8,145 nucleotides of DNA from contig CALMLK010000392.1 of NCBI GenBank assembly GCA_937868035.1, forward strand, positions 1-8,145, in the 5' to 3' direction. The position numbers and the translations under genes are program-made. The notes under the pieces are model-generated. The model was not told where the DNA came from. It made no database searches and worked only from the letters and a program-made list of their open reading frames with translations. The stretch comes from an uncultured Alphaproteobacteria bacterium. GTDB taxonomy: Bacteria > Pseudomonadota > Alphaproteobacteria > Rhizobiales > Aestuariivirgaceae. Positions 1 to 6,809 of this stretch are shown here, in pieces (the first letter of the stretch is position 1; each line of letters opens with the position of its first letter).

Positions 1-715
1 TCACCGGGAAGGTGATGGAGCCCGGGCCGCCCACGAAGAATGTGATGATGAAGTCATCCAGCGACAATGTGAAGGCAAGGAGTGCGCCGGCAATGATGCC
101 GGGTTTCATGTATGGGACGAGAACTTGCCAAAACGTCTGCCATTCGTTGGCACCCAGGTCGCGGGATGCTTCTTCCAGCTGCTTGTTGAAGCCGACAAGA
201 CGGGACCTCACCACGATGGCCACGAAGGGAAAACAGAAGGCCACGTGGGCGATGATGATGGTGCTCAGGTTGAGCGGCCAGCCCTTGTTCTTGAAGAAAT
301 CGATGAGGCCGGTGTTGTTGAAGAACAGCAGGAGGGCGACACCCATGCAGATTTCCGGAATGACGATGGGAAGGCCCATGGCCGCCTCGTAGGCCGGCTT
401 CAGGGGAAACCGGAAGCGCCACATCATCACAGCGACCATGGTGCCGATCACTGTGGCCACAAGCGTCGTGATGACGGCGATGGCGAGCGAGTTCACCATG
501 GCATCGTAAATGGACTCGTTGGCCCAGGCCTTGGGATAGTTTTCGAAGGTGAAACCCTTCCACACACCGCCGCGGTTCTGCTGGTTGAAGGAAAACGCAA
601 TCAGCACGAAGATTGGCACGTAGAGCACGACAAGCGTCACCGCAAACAGCGACTGCAGCCAGCGGCGCCGACCGTATTCCAGCGGACCCTGTCCCGGTTT
701 CAGCTGGCTGGACAT
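1..715 (-). CDS. ABC transporter permease, PotC type (3' end cut by window edge)
   Basis: This is an inner-membrane permease of the spermidine/putrescine (PotC-like) ABC importer family. The reading frame is open for 238 codons from an ATG at 715-713 and runs off the left edge without a stop. Hydrophobic segments fall near residues 19-41, 75-98, 110-131, 150-170 and 204-224. The EAA cytoplasmic loop that docks on the ATPase is seen at about residues 182-206, with EASRDLGA followed by the proline-rich part VPYMKPG. The segment LDDFIITFFVGGPG (219-232) is very characteristic of PotC proteins. Family members are usually about 260-280 residues, so roughly the last 25-45 are missing. The start overlaps the stop of the upstream permease by one base (TGATG), which implies translational coupling. 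It should pair with the PotB-type permease as a heterodimer. The transported substrate cannot be read from a permease alone. Confidence 0.95.
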   Translation of the reverse strand, partial: MSSQLKPGQGPLEYGRRRWLQSLFAVTLVVLYVPIFVLIAFSFNQQNRGGVWKGFTFENYPKAWANESIYDAMVNSLAIAVITTLVATVIGTMVAVMMWRFRFPLKPAYEAAMGLPIVIPEICMGVALLLFFNNTGLIDFFKNKGWPLNLSTIIIAHVAFCFPFVAIVVRSRLVGFNKQLEEASRDLGANEWQTFWQVLVPYMKPGIIAGALLAFTLSLDDFIITFFVGGPGSITFPV

Positions 716-1584
716 CACTGCGCTCCCTTCGAGCGGTTCTGATAATACCACTGCATCACAAGCACGATGATCGTGAGCATCATCAGCGCAAATGAGAGTG
801 CAGACCCGAACGGCCAGTCATTGGACGTGCCGAACTGGGCCTGGATGACGTTGCCGATCATCCACGAGGTGGGGCCGCCGAGCTCATCGGAAATGAGGAA
901 CATCCCGAGACAGGGAATGAAGACGAGGATGAGGCCCGTGATGATGCCCGGCATTGTAAGCGGCAGCGTCACCTTCCGGAAGGTCTGGAATTGCGACGCG
1001 CCGAGATCAAGACTTGCTTCGAGGTAACTCTTGTCGAGGCGTTCGATGGTTGAATAGAGCGGCAGGATCATGAAGGGCAGGAAGACATAGACGAGGCCGA
1101 AAATCACGGCGCCTGTCGTGCCGATCATTTCAATCGGGCCAATGCCCACGAAACCCAAAACCGTATTGATGATGCCCCGCGCGCCCATGACCGTCTTCAA
1201 GGCATAGGTGCGGATGAGCAAGTTGATCCAGAACGGCAGGACGATGAGCAGCAGGGCCATGGGCCGCCAGCGCTCGGGCATGAAGCAGATGGCGAAGGCG
1301 ATGGGATAGCCGATGAGAAGGCAGGCGAGAGTGGCGAGCGCACTCCACCACAAGGTGCGTATGAAGATGGAAATGATGTCGGGATTGATGGCCCGCACAT
1401 AGTTTTCAATGCCGGTGATGTAGTCGTAGTCGTTGACCGAAACCTGGCCGTCAATCACGGCCTTGCTGGAAAATGACAGAATGAGAAGATAGCCGAGCGG
1501 AATCAGAAAGAAGACCACGAGCCAGAATGTGCCCGGCGTTGCCAGTGTCCAAAACGACCGGCCGTTGGATTTCCAGTCTTCCAA
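715..1584 (-). CDS. ABC transporter permease, PotB type
   Basis: A 289-residue inner-membrane permease of the PotB family, the usual partner of PotC. Six hydrophobic segments are visible near residues 16-38, 73-100, 108-128, 156-178, 213-233 and 259-280. The EAA loop lies at about 189-213 (EASLDLGAS followed by TLPLTMPG). FWINLLIRTYAL (118-129) and SDELGGP (232-238) are typical of PotB/PotH-type permeases. The length is normal for the family. The start appears to be TTG at 1584-1582: there is no in-frame ATG that keeps the first membrane segment, and a GAGGG ribosome-binding sequence lies at 1599-1595 with a 10-base spacer. The stop of the upstream fusion gene is 38 bases away and the PotC-type gene overlaps by one base, so all three are probably on one message. 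No ATPase gene is present between or beside them in the window. Confidence 0.95.
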   Translation of the reverse strand: MEDWKSNGRSFWTLATPGTFWLVVFFLIPLGYLLILSFSSKAVIDGQVSVNDYDYITGIENYVRAINPDIISIFIRTLWWSALATLACLLIGYPIAFAICFMPERWRPMALLLIVLPFWINLLIRTYALKTVMGARGIINTVLGFVGIGPIEMIGTTGAVIFGLVYVFLPFMILPLYSTIERLDKSYLEASLDLGASQFQTFRKVTLPLTMPGIITGLILVFIPCLGMFLISDELGGPTSWMIGNVIQAQFGTSNDWPFGSALSFALMMLTIIVLVMQWYYQNRSKGAQ

Positions 1585-1594
1585 GATTGCGTAT

Positions 1595-1599
1595 CCCTC
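1595..1599 (-). promoter_or_regulatory. Ribosome-binding site for the PotB-type permease (supports a TTG start)
   Basis: The minus strand reads GAGGG here, 10 bases before the TTG at 1584-1582. It is the only clear purine-rich Shine-Dalgarno match before the first membrane segment, and it is the main reason for choosing the TTG start. Confidence 0.55.
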
Positions 1600-1622
1600 G
1601 CCCTTTGCCTTTTTTGTTTGAT

Positions 1623-3956
1623 TTAAAGCCTATTTTTTCCAGGCTCGCAAGTTCGGCCAACAGCTTCAAGCACATGGTCGAGGGTGTCGACTACCCTGTC
1701 GGCATGGGCGGTTGAAAAGACAAGGGGTGGGCGGATCTTCAGCACGTTGCCCAGCTTACCGTCACTTCCCACCAGAACACCCGCGTCCTTCAGCCTGTTG
1801 ATCACGTCTCGTGTCGCCTGAACGGCCGGCGTCTTGCGGATCCTGTCGGCGACAAGTTCTACACCGGTCGCCAGCCCCGAACCCCGGACATCGCCGATCA
1901 GATCATGCCGGCCCATCAGCCCCCGCAACTGCTGCCGCAGGTATTGCCCGGTATTCAGGCTGTTTGACTGGAGATGTTCGCGGTCCATCACCTCAAGGAC
2001 GGCAATCCCCGCCGCACAGGCTGCGTTGCCGCCTCCGAAAGTGGAAAAGAACGGACCTGTTGCAGCGACGAAGCGGTCCATGATTGCCGACCTGGTGATA
2101 ATGACTCCCAACGGATAGCCATTGCCAGCAGGTTTGCCGATGGTGACAAAATCCGGAACGATGCCGTGGTGCTGATGGCCCCACATGTGCGTGCCCATGC
2201 GACCGAAGCCGGACTGTACCTCATCGGCGATGAACAGGCCCCCGTGATCATGTACGCGGCGCATCACGGCGCCCACGTAACCTGCGGGTGCCTCAAGTAT
2301 GCCATTCGTCATGAAAGCGGAATCCATGATGGCAATCGAACTGCCGTGACCTTCTTGGTCAAGGCTGGAAAGCAGGGCGCCCGCCGCAGCCGCATAGGCC
2401 TCGCCGGCTTCCTCGGGTGGAACGTTCAATGGATCGCGATAGACGTCGGGCGCCCGCATCTGGCGAACGAGTGGCGCTTGCCATCCGCCAGGAGGATAGT
2501 TGGAGGGCGAGAGCATGTCGGATGCCATGGTGACACCATGATAGGCGAAGTCCATGCAGAGCGCGCCTGTATGGCCGGTGAAGACGTTGGCCATGCGCCA
2601 CGCGACATCGTTCGCCTCACTGCCCGAATTGACAAAGACCACCGTGTCCAGGGACGGATGCAGGGTGGCCTTCAGACGTTCGGCATAGGCAACGGCATCT
2701 TCTGTGAGATAGCGCGTGTTGGTGTTCAGCACGCGGAGTTGCCGGGCGACCGCTTCCGCCACGTGGGGGTGCGCATGGCCGACATGGGGCACGTTGTTGT
2801 AACAATCCAGATATTGTCGGCCATCCGCCGCGGTCAGCCATACGCCTTCCCCTTTCACGATATGGAGGGGCGTGTCGTAGAACAGCAGTGACTTCCGCCC
2901 CATGGCGGTGGCGCGCCGCTCCTGCAGGTGCAGTTCCGATTGCGAGGCCTGGCGCGGAACATTGGCCGCATAGCGTACGGCTTCCGTCAGGTCCTTTCGC
3001 TCCAGCTCCCGCAACACATCCAGACTCAGGTCGGCAAGCGCTACAATCTGAGGCGTGAGTGTAACATCCTGCGCCACACGCTGGCGGCTGATAAGAAAGC
3101 TGAGCGCCGTTCGCATTTTCGCCAGCGGCAACAGCGCGTCAACTTCCGTCGGCTCCAGCGGAACATGGCGGACAAAGCCTGCAACGAGATTCACGGCAAC
3201 GCGTGCCATGTCGTGTCCGGGAACAAGGCAGTCACCGATGGCATTGGACAGATCCAGCAGACGGGGGCCGAAGATCATATCGCCGAAGTCAATGATGCCG
3301 GATACGCCGCCATCCGGCCCGAGCAATGTGTTGTAGGGATGCACGTCGCAATGCATCAGTTGATGGGGAAACCGCATAAGCTGCGGTGCGACGAATTGGC
3401 GAAAGGCCTGCAAGGCGGGCGCGATCAATGCCGCCTCCGCCTCGGAAAGTTCGCTCACCGGCCATCGCGCCTCGTCAAACGATGCGACATTCCAATCGAG
3501 TGTCCGCTGCATGAGGGGCACCGACACAAAACCGCGCATGGCTTTGTTCAGCCGGCCGATTGCCTCGCCCCAAGCTCGGTATTGTCCGGCATCCAGTTGC
3601 CGGTCGCCCGCAACTTCACCCTCCAGCCATTGCAGCACGAGCACGGGATAATCTGCACCATCGCAATGGAGCACGGGAACCTTGTGTCCATCTTTTGCAG
3701 CAAGGCAGTGCGGCACTGGCAGGGACGGGTCAACCATTGCAAGAAGGTCAAGGGCACGCGCCTGTTCCTGCGCGAGAATAATGGGTTCGGCCGCGCTTCC
3801 GACCTTCACCACCACCTTGCCGGAGGCCGCCGACAACCTGTGGTTCTGGTCGCGCTCGCCATCCAGTGCGGTAAATTCACCGACCATTCCGTAATTCTCC
3901 CAGACAAAGTTCCGGATCACGGAAAGAGGCAGGCGGGGTGGTGGGGCGAGAGGCAT
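1623..3956 (-). CDS. Bifunctional APH-fold amino-alcohol kinase / class III PLP phospho-lyase fusion
   Basis: A single open frame of 777 residues joins two enzymes. Residues about 12-330 are an aminoglycoside-phosphotransferase-fold kinase: GERDQNHRL (33-41) as nucleotide loop, VVVKV with Lys51, Glu64, the catalytic loop HCDVHPYN (202-209; Asp204, Asn209) and the metal-binding IDFGD (222-226). This resembles hydroxylysine kinase (AGPHD1/HYKK). Residues about 352-777 are a class III PLP enzyme: CYNNVPHVGHAHP (385-397), LNTNTRYL (410-417), NSGSEAND (443-450), PLP-pairing Asp578 in ADEVQSGFGR, and Schiff-base Lys608 in TIGKPAGNGYP. These motifs match ammonio-phospholyases (AGXT2L1/2, acting on phosphoethanolamine and 5-phosphohydroxylysine) better than ordinary transaminases. 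The inferred chemistry is phosphorylation of a hydroxyl, then elimination of phosphate and ammonia to give an aldehyde. Longer bacterial relatives carry a peptidase-M23-like segment in between, which is absent here. ATG 3956 is preferred over TTG 3971; its ribosome-binding site is weak. Substrate unknown. Confidence 0.9.
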   Translation of the reverse strand: MPLAPPPRLPLSVIRNFVWENYGMVGEFTALDGERDQNHRLSAASGKVVVKVGSAAEPIILAQEQARALDLLAMVDPSLPVPHCLAAKDGHKVPVLHCDGADYPVLVLQWLEGEVAGDRQLDAGQYRAWGEAIGRLNKAMRGFVSVPLMQRTLDWNVASFDEARWPVSELSEAEAALIAPALQAFRQFVAPQLMRFPHQLMHCDVHPYNTLLGPDGGVSGIIDFGDMIFGPRLLDLSNAIGDCLVPGHDMARVAVNLVAGFVRHVPLEPTEVDALLPLAKMRTALSFLISRQRVAQDVTLTPQIVALADLSLDVLRELERKDLTEAVRYAANVPRQASQSELHLQERRATAMGRKSLLFYDTPLHIVKGEGVWLTAADGRQYLDCYNNVPHVGHAHPHVAEAVARQLRVLNTNTRYLTEDAVAYAERLKATLHPSLDTVVFVNSGSEANDVAWRMANVFTGHTGALCMDFAYHGVTMASDMLSPSNYPPGGWQAPLVRQMRAPDVYRDPLNVPPEEAGEAYAAAAGALLSSLDQEGHGSSIAIMDSAFMTNGILEAPAGYVGAVMRRVHDHGGLFIADEVQSGFGRMGTHMWGHQHHGIVPDFVTIGKPAGNGYPLGVIITRSAIMDRFVAATGPFFSTFGGGNAACAAGIAVLEVMDREHLQSNSLNTGQYLRQQLRGLMGRHDLIGDVRGSGLATGVELVADRIRKTPAVQATRDVINRLKDAGVLVGSDGKLGNVLKIRPPLVFSTAHADRVVDTLDHVLEAVGRTCEPGKNRL

Positions 3957-3969
3957 TGGGCGTTGGTCC

Positions 3970-4002
3970 AAAAAAGAACGGAGACGCCTTCGCGTCTCCG
4001 TT
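3970..4002 (-). terminator. Rho-independent terminator after the binding-protein gene
   Basis: On the minus strand an 11-base-pair perfect stem (AACGGAGACGC paired with GCGTCTCCGTT; 4002-3992 with 3987-3977) closes a GAAG tetraloop and is followed by C and six T residues at 3975-3970. It begins 25 bases after the stop codon of the binding-protein gene and ends 14 bases before the ATG of the fusion gene. This is a textbook intrinsic terminator inside what otherwise looks like one operon. It probably lowers transcription of the fusion enzyme and permeases relative to the binding protein. Confidence 0.9.
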
Positions 4003-4026
4003 TGGCTTCAGCAAGCTTGCATGGCG

Positions 4027-5103
4027 TCAGGCGGCCTGCACGGCCGTCCAGATTTCATCACGAACCTTGAGGGCTTCTTCGCCCAGGTATGATGCGTATT
4101 CGCACTTGGCCAGAATCTCCGCCGGCGGGAAGATGGCGGGGTTGTTCTGATATGCTTCATCCATGATTTCACGCGCGGCCTTGTTGGGCGTTGCATATTG
4201 GATGGTTTCCGCGATGTGCTTGCCGTTCTCCTTGTCAAAGACGAAATTGATGAAGGCATGCGCGTTTTCCGGGTGTGGCGCGCCCGCGGCAATGGCGATC
4301 GTGTCTTCCCAGACGTTGGAGCCTTCCTTCGGCACGACGTAGGAGATGTCCTCGTCCTCGGCCATCACCTGGGCGATGTCACCGTTGTACTCCATGGTCA
4401 AATCGACTTCGCCCTGCGCGAGCAAGTCCTGGCCGTTGTCATCGGCATATTTCTTGATGCCCTTCTTGGCCGAGATCAGGAGATCCTTGGCCTTGTTCAG
4501 TTCATCAATGTTGGTGGAGTTGTAGCCGTAGCCCAGATACTTGAGGGCGCAGCCGATATTGTGTTCCTGGTCACCCAGCGAGGCCATGCGGCCGGCATAG
4601 GTCGGGTCATCGAACAGGACCTTCCAGCTCGATGCATCCGTCACCTTCGACTTGCGATAGCCGATGCCGACGGTGCCCCACATGTAGGGCAGCGAATACT
4701 TGCGGCCGGGATCGAAGGTCGGATTCATGAATGCGGGATCGATGTTGGCGACGTTTGGAATCTTGCCGTGATCGAGGGCCACCAGCATGTTGGCCTTGAT
4801 CATGCGCTCCACCTTGTCGTTGGTGGGGACGATCACGTCATAGCCCGGGTTACCTGCCTTCAGCTTGGTGAAGAGCTCGTCACCATCGGCGAAGAGGTCC
4901 ATCTTGACGTCAATGCCGGTCGCGGCGGTGAAGTCCGCCAGCGTGTGCTCGCCAATGTAGGTGTCGTAGTTGTAGAAGCTGAGCTTCTTCTCTTCCTCGG
5001 ACATGGCCTTGTAGGGAAGGAGCGTGAGGCCCGCAAACAGGGCCCCGCTGCCGCGCAACAGGTTGCGGCGGTTCATCCGGGAGATGGGAAAATGGGTCTT
5101 CAT
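4027..5103 (-). CDS. Periplasmic substrate-binding protein, PotD/PotF-like, twin-arginine-type signal
   Basis: A 358-residue extracytoplasmic binding protein of the spermidine/putrescine (PotD/PotF) family. The N-terminus has an RR-containing n-region and hydrophobic stretch (NRRNLLRG, 11-18, then GALFAGLTLLP), consistent with Tat export; the cleavage site is not obvious, perhaps near residue 34. Family landmarks are SFYNYDTYIGE (42-52), YDVIVPTND (88-96), LPYMWGTVGIGY (138-149), KYLGYG (188-193), YVVPKEGS (255-262) and AETIQYATPN (298-307). Judged by alignment from memory with E. coli PotD, Asp178, Trp265, Asp267 and Tyr303 keep ligand-contact positions, whereas PotD Glu171 is His181 here and Tyr85 is Asp96. 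An amine ligand is therefore likely, but not necessarily spermidine. Start at ATG 5103, with GAGG about 10 bases upstream; an upstream TTG at 5148 would add a charged, non-signal extension. It is followed directly by a strong terminator. Confidence 0.93.
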   Translation of the reverse strand: MKTHFPISRMNRRNLLRGSGALFAGLTLLPYKAMSEEEKKLSFYNYDTYIGEHTLADFTAATGIDVKMDLFADGDELFTKLKAGNPGYDVIVPTNDKVERMIKANMLVALDHGKIPNVANIDPAFMNPTFDPGRKYSLPYMWGTVGIGYRKSKVTDASSWKVLFDDPTYAGRMASLGDQEHNIGCALKYLGYGYNSTNIDELNKAKDLLISAKKGIKKYADDNGQDLLAQGEVDLTMEYNGDIAQVMAEDEDISYVVPKEGSNVWEDTIAIAAGAPHPENAHAFINFVFDKENGKHIAETIQYATPNKAAREIMDEAYQNNPAIFPPAEILAKCEYASYLGEEALKVRDEIWTAVQAA

Positions 5104-5122
5104 GTTTTCGCGCCCTCTGTAC

Positions 5123-5137
5123 GGACCGTCATGGTCC
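5123..5137 (-). promoter_or_regulatory. Small hairpin in the leader of the binding-protein gene
   Basis: GGACC and GGTCC form a 5-base-pair stem with a 5-base loop, about 20 bases before the start codon and just ahead of the GAGG ribosome-binding sequence. By itself it is too short to be convincing, but it sits in a leader that holds two further inverted repeats and may affect initiation or message stability. Confidence 0.3.
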
Positions 5138-5156
5138 TTTAAAAACAAGCAATTAT

Positions 5157-5199
5157 CGGGCCAAATATGGCGACGCCATGGCCCGGAAGTTTGGTCCGG
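5157..5199 (-). promoter_or_regulatory. Nested and competing inverted repeats between aminotransferase and binding-protein genes
   Basis: An outer 7-base-pair stem (5157-5163 with 5179-5185, CGGGCCA/TGGCCCG) encloses an inner 4-5-base-pair hairpin (5168-5172 with 5174-5178) and a 4-base bulge. A second stem, CCGGA/TCCGG (5183-5187 with 5195-5199), shares bases 5183-5185 with the outer stem, so the two folds exclude each other. A run of five T on the minus strand lies at 5145-5141, about 11 bases after the outer stem, too far for a good intrinsic terminator. A message-stabilising or processing hairpin that protects the binding-protein transcript is the simplest reading; attenuation is possible. 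Confidence 0.45.
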
Positions 5200-5201
5200 T
5201 G

Positions 5202-6587
5202 TTACGCCACTTCGGCCTTCACGTCAGCGTAGGTCTTGTCGAGGGCGATCCTCGCCAGCCTGCCGATTTCGTCAATTTCCTTGCGGCTAATGCAGAAGGG
5301 AGGCGCCAGGACCATGGTATCCCAGCAGGCCCGCATGATCAGGCCAGCATTGAAGCAGTGATCACGGCAGATGGTTCCAACCCGGCCCGAGTCGTGGAAG
5401 CGCCCTCGGCCGGCCTTGTCGCAGGTCAGCTCCAGCGCACCAATGAGGCCCACGCTGCGCGTCTCGCCGACGATGGGATGGTCCTCCAGGCCCTTGAGCA
5501 TGGCGTTGAAGTGCGGCGCGAGTTCTGCCACGCGATCCACCATCTTCTCGTCCTGCAAGATCTCGATATTCTTCAGCGCTACCGCTGAGGCCACCGGGTG
5601 ACCGTCATAGGTCATGCCATGGTAGAACTCGCCGCCCTTGTCGAAGAAGGGTTTGATGAGGTTCTCCGAGAACGCCACAGCGCCAATCGGCAGATAGCCG
5701 GAGGACAAGCCCTTGGCCATGTTCACAATATCGGGCTCGTAACCGAAGGTCTCAAAGCCAAACCACTTTCCGGTACGGCCGAAGCCGCAGATCACTTCAT
5801 CGGAGATGATGAGGACACCATACTTGCGGCAGATGCGCTGGATTTCCGGCCAATAGGTGGAGGGCGGAATGAGGACGCCTGCAGCTCCCTGAAGGGGTTC
5901 GCCAATGAAGGCCGCTACGTTGTCCGGCCCCAATTCCAGGATCTTCGTCTCGAGCTCAGCTGCAGCCTCAAGGCCGAACTCCTCCGGGCTTTTGCTTCCT
6001 CCGAAATCATACCAGTAGGGCTGCTGGATATGATGGAACCCCGGCAATTGGGTGCCGCCCTGTTCATGCATGCCGATCATGCCGCCAAGGTTCGCCGCCA
6101 CCCAGGTGGAGCCATGGTAACCACGGCGGCGGCCGATGATGTGCTGCCGATAGGGTTTGCCCATCACCTTCCAGTAGTGCCGCACCCAACGTACGATGGT
6201 GTCGTTGCCTTCGGAACCCGAATTGGTGAAGAAGACGTGCTGGAAACGTTTGGGCAGCACGGAAGAAATCTTGGCCGCCAGTTCGGTCGCGGGCACGGTC
6301 GTCGTCTTGAAGAAGGTGTTGTAGTAGGGCAGGTCGAGCATCTGGCGGTAAGCCACGTCGGCCAGTTCCTTCCGGCCATAGCCGATGTTCACGCACCACA
6401 GGCCCGACATGCCGTCGAGAATCTTGTTGCCCTTTCCGTCCCAGATATAGACACCGTCCCCATGGGTGATGACCCGCGGGCCGCCACCGGCGTGGAACGA
6501 CTTGTGATCCGTGAACGGATGAAAATGATGGGCGATGTCTGACTTTACGATTTCGTCGATATTGAAGTTCTTCTGATGCACGGTCAT
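5202..6587 (-). CDS. Class III omega-aminotransferase, putrescine:pyruvate / omega-transaminase type
   Basis: A 461-residue cytoplasmic PLP enzyme predicted to move a terminal amino group from an amine donor to pyruvate or a similar acceptor. It is collinear with SpuC-like putrescine:pyruvate aminotransferases and the Chromobacterium omega-transaminase. Visible motifs: MSGLWCVNIGYGR (60-72), LPYYNTFFKTT (86-96), NSGSEGND (122-129), GYHGSTW (156-162), GEPLQGAAGV (229-238), SDEVICGFGRTGKWFG (262-277; Asp263 pairs with the PLP ring), NMAKGLSSGYLPIG (289-302; Schiff-base Lys292), TYDGHP (326-331) and LIMRAC (416-421), whose Arg419 matches the mobile arginine that holds the acceptor carboxylate. 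The length is normal. Start ATG 6587 is chosen because AAGGA sits 7 bases upstream and the protein then begins as homologues do; ATG 6644 lacks a good ribosome-binding site. Its subfamily differs from the PLP half of the neighbouring fusion, so the two are unlikely to be redundant. The true donor is unknown. Confidence 0.92.
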   Translation of the reverse strand: MTVHQKNFNIDEIVKSDIAHHFHPFTDHKSFHAGGGPRVITHGDGVYIWDGKGNKILDGMSGLWCVNIGYGRKELADVAYRQMLDLPYYNTFFKTTTVPATELAAKISSVLPKRFQHVFFTNSGSEGNDTIVRWVRHYWKVMGKPYRQHIIGRRRGYHGSTWVAANLGGMIGMHEQGGTQLPGFHHIQQPYWYDFGGSKSPEEFGLEAAAELETKILELGPDNVAAFIGEPLQGAAGVLIPPSTYWPEIQRICRKYGVLIISDEVICGFGRTGKWFGFETFGYEPDIVNMAKGLSSGYLPIGAVAFSENLIKPFFDKGGEFYHGMTYDGHPVASAVALKNIEILQDEKMVDRVAELAPHFNAMLKGLEDHPIVGETRSVGLIGALELTCDKAGRGRFHDSGRVGTICRDHCFNAGLIMRACWDTMVLAPPFCISRKEIDEIGRLARIALDKTYADVKAEVA

Positions 6588-6594
6588 GTCTTCT

Positions 6595-6599
6595 TCCTT
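6595..6599 (-). promoter_or_regulatory. Ribosome-binding site deciding the aminotransferase start
   Basis: The minus strand reads AAGGA here, followed by a 7-base spacer and the ATG at 6587-6585. The in-frame ATG at 6644 has no comparable sequence, so this site favours the shorter protein. Confidence 0.65.
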
Positions 6600-6768
6600 G
6601 TGACGGCTGGCTCCGATGGCCGGATGGGCCACCACACAACTCATTCCAACAAGGACTTACGGCTTGAACCCGATGCGCGCGCAATTCACCATCACATCGG
6701 TCTTTGCCGTGCGCGCAAGCAAGGGAATGATGTCGCCCAAGGCTGTGAGGTGGAAGCACATGCGAGCG

Positions 6769-6805
6769 ATACTGGCATGCCCGACCGTGATGAGTCAATT
6801 TGACT
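6769..6805 (-). promoter_or_regulatory. Possible promoter with an overlapping 13-base palindrome
   Basis: The 222-base gap between the dehydrogenase and aminotransferase genes begins with a perfect palindrome, AGTCAA-T-TTGACT on the plus strand (6793-6805), 4 bases after the dehydrogenase stop. On the minus strand its second half is TTGACT, a 5/6 match to a -35 element. A weak -10-like CAGTAT follows at 6774-6769 with an 18-base spacer. A regulator bound to the palindrome would cover the -35. The rest of the gap shows no T-rich terminator and no convincing small gene. This is suggestive only, since alphaproteobacterial promoters are poorly predicted from consensus. Confidence 0.35.
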
Positions 6806-6809
6806 GGAA

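Noticed and set aside
54..563. A 169-codon minus-strand frame in the first 600 bases.
   Set aside because: It is a frame-shifted shadow of the PotC-type permease, whose own frame is open from 715 to the window edge with a full EAA loop.
713..717. Overlap of stop and start (TGATG) between the two permeases as a possible frameshift.
   Set aside because: Both proteins are complete at this junction with proper termini; one-base overlaps are normal translational coupling.
2850..2960. Junction between kinase and PLP domains as a possible assembly or sequencing fusion of two genes.
   Set aside because: The frame stays open through a helical, charged linker (about residues 310-352) with no stop, shift or composition change, and such fusions are known in bacteria.
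5104..5148. Extension of the binding-protein gene to a TTG at 5148.
   Set aside because: The added residues are charged, cross a hairpin, and would bury the signal peptide; ATG 5103 has a ribosome-binding site and places the RR motif normally.
5600..5612. TYDGHP in the aminotransferase instead of the commoner TYSGHP.
   Set aside because: The threonine next to the PLP phosphate is kept and the changed residue is not a known catalytic position, so this is probably ordinary variation.
6588..6644. Extension of the aminotransferase to an ATG at 6644.
   Set aside because: No good ribosome-binding site precedes it, the extra 19 residues do not resemble the family, and AAGGA sits at the right distance from ATG 6587.
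6588..6809. Search of the longest gap for a small gene, a terminator or a riboswitch.
   Set aside because: No T-run follows any stem, no short frame has a good ribosome-binding site, and no recognised riboswitch core is visible; only the palindrome and weak promoter remain.
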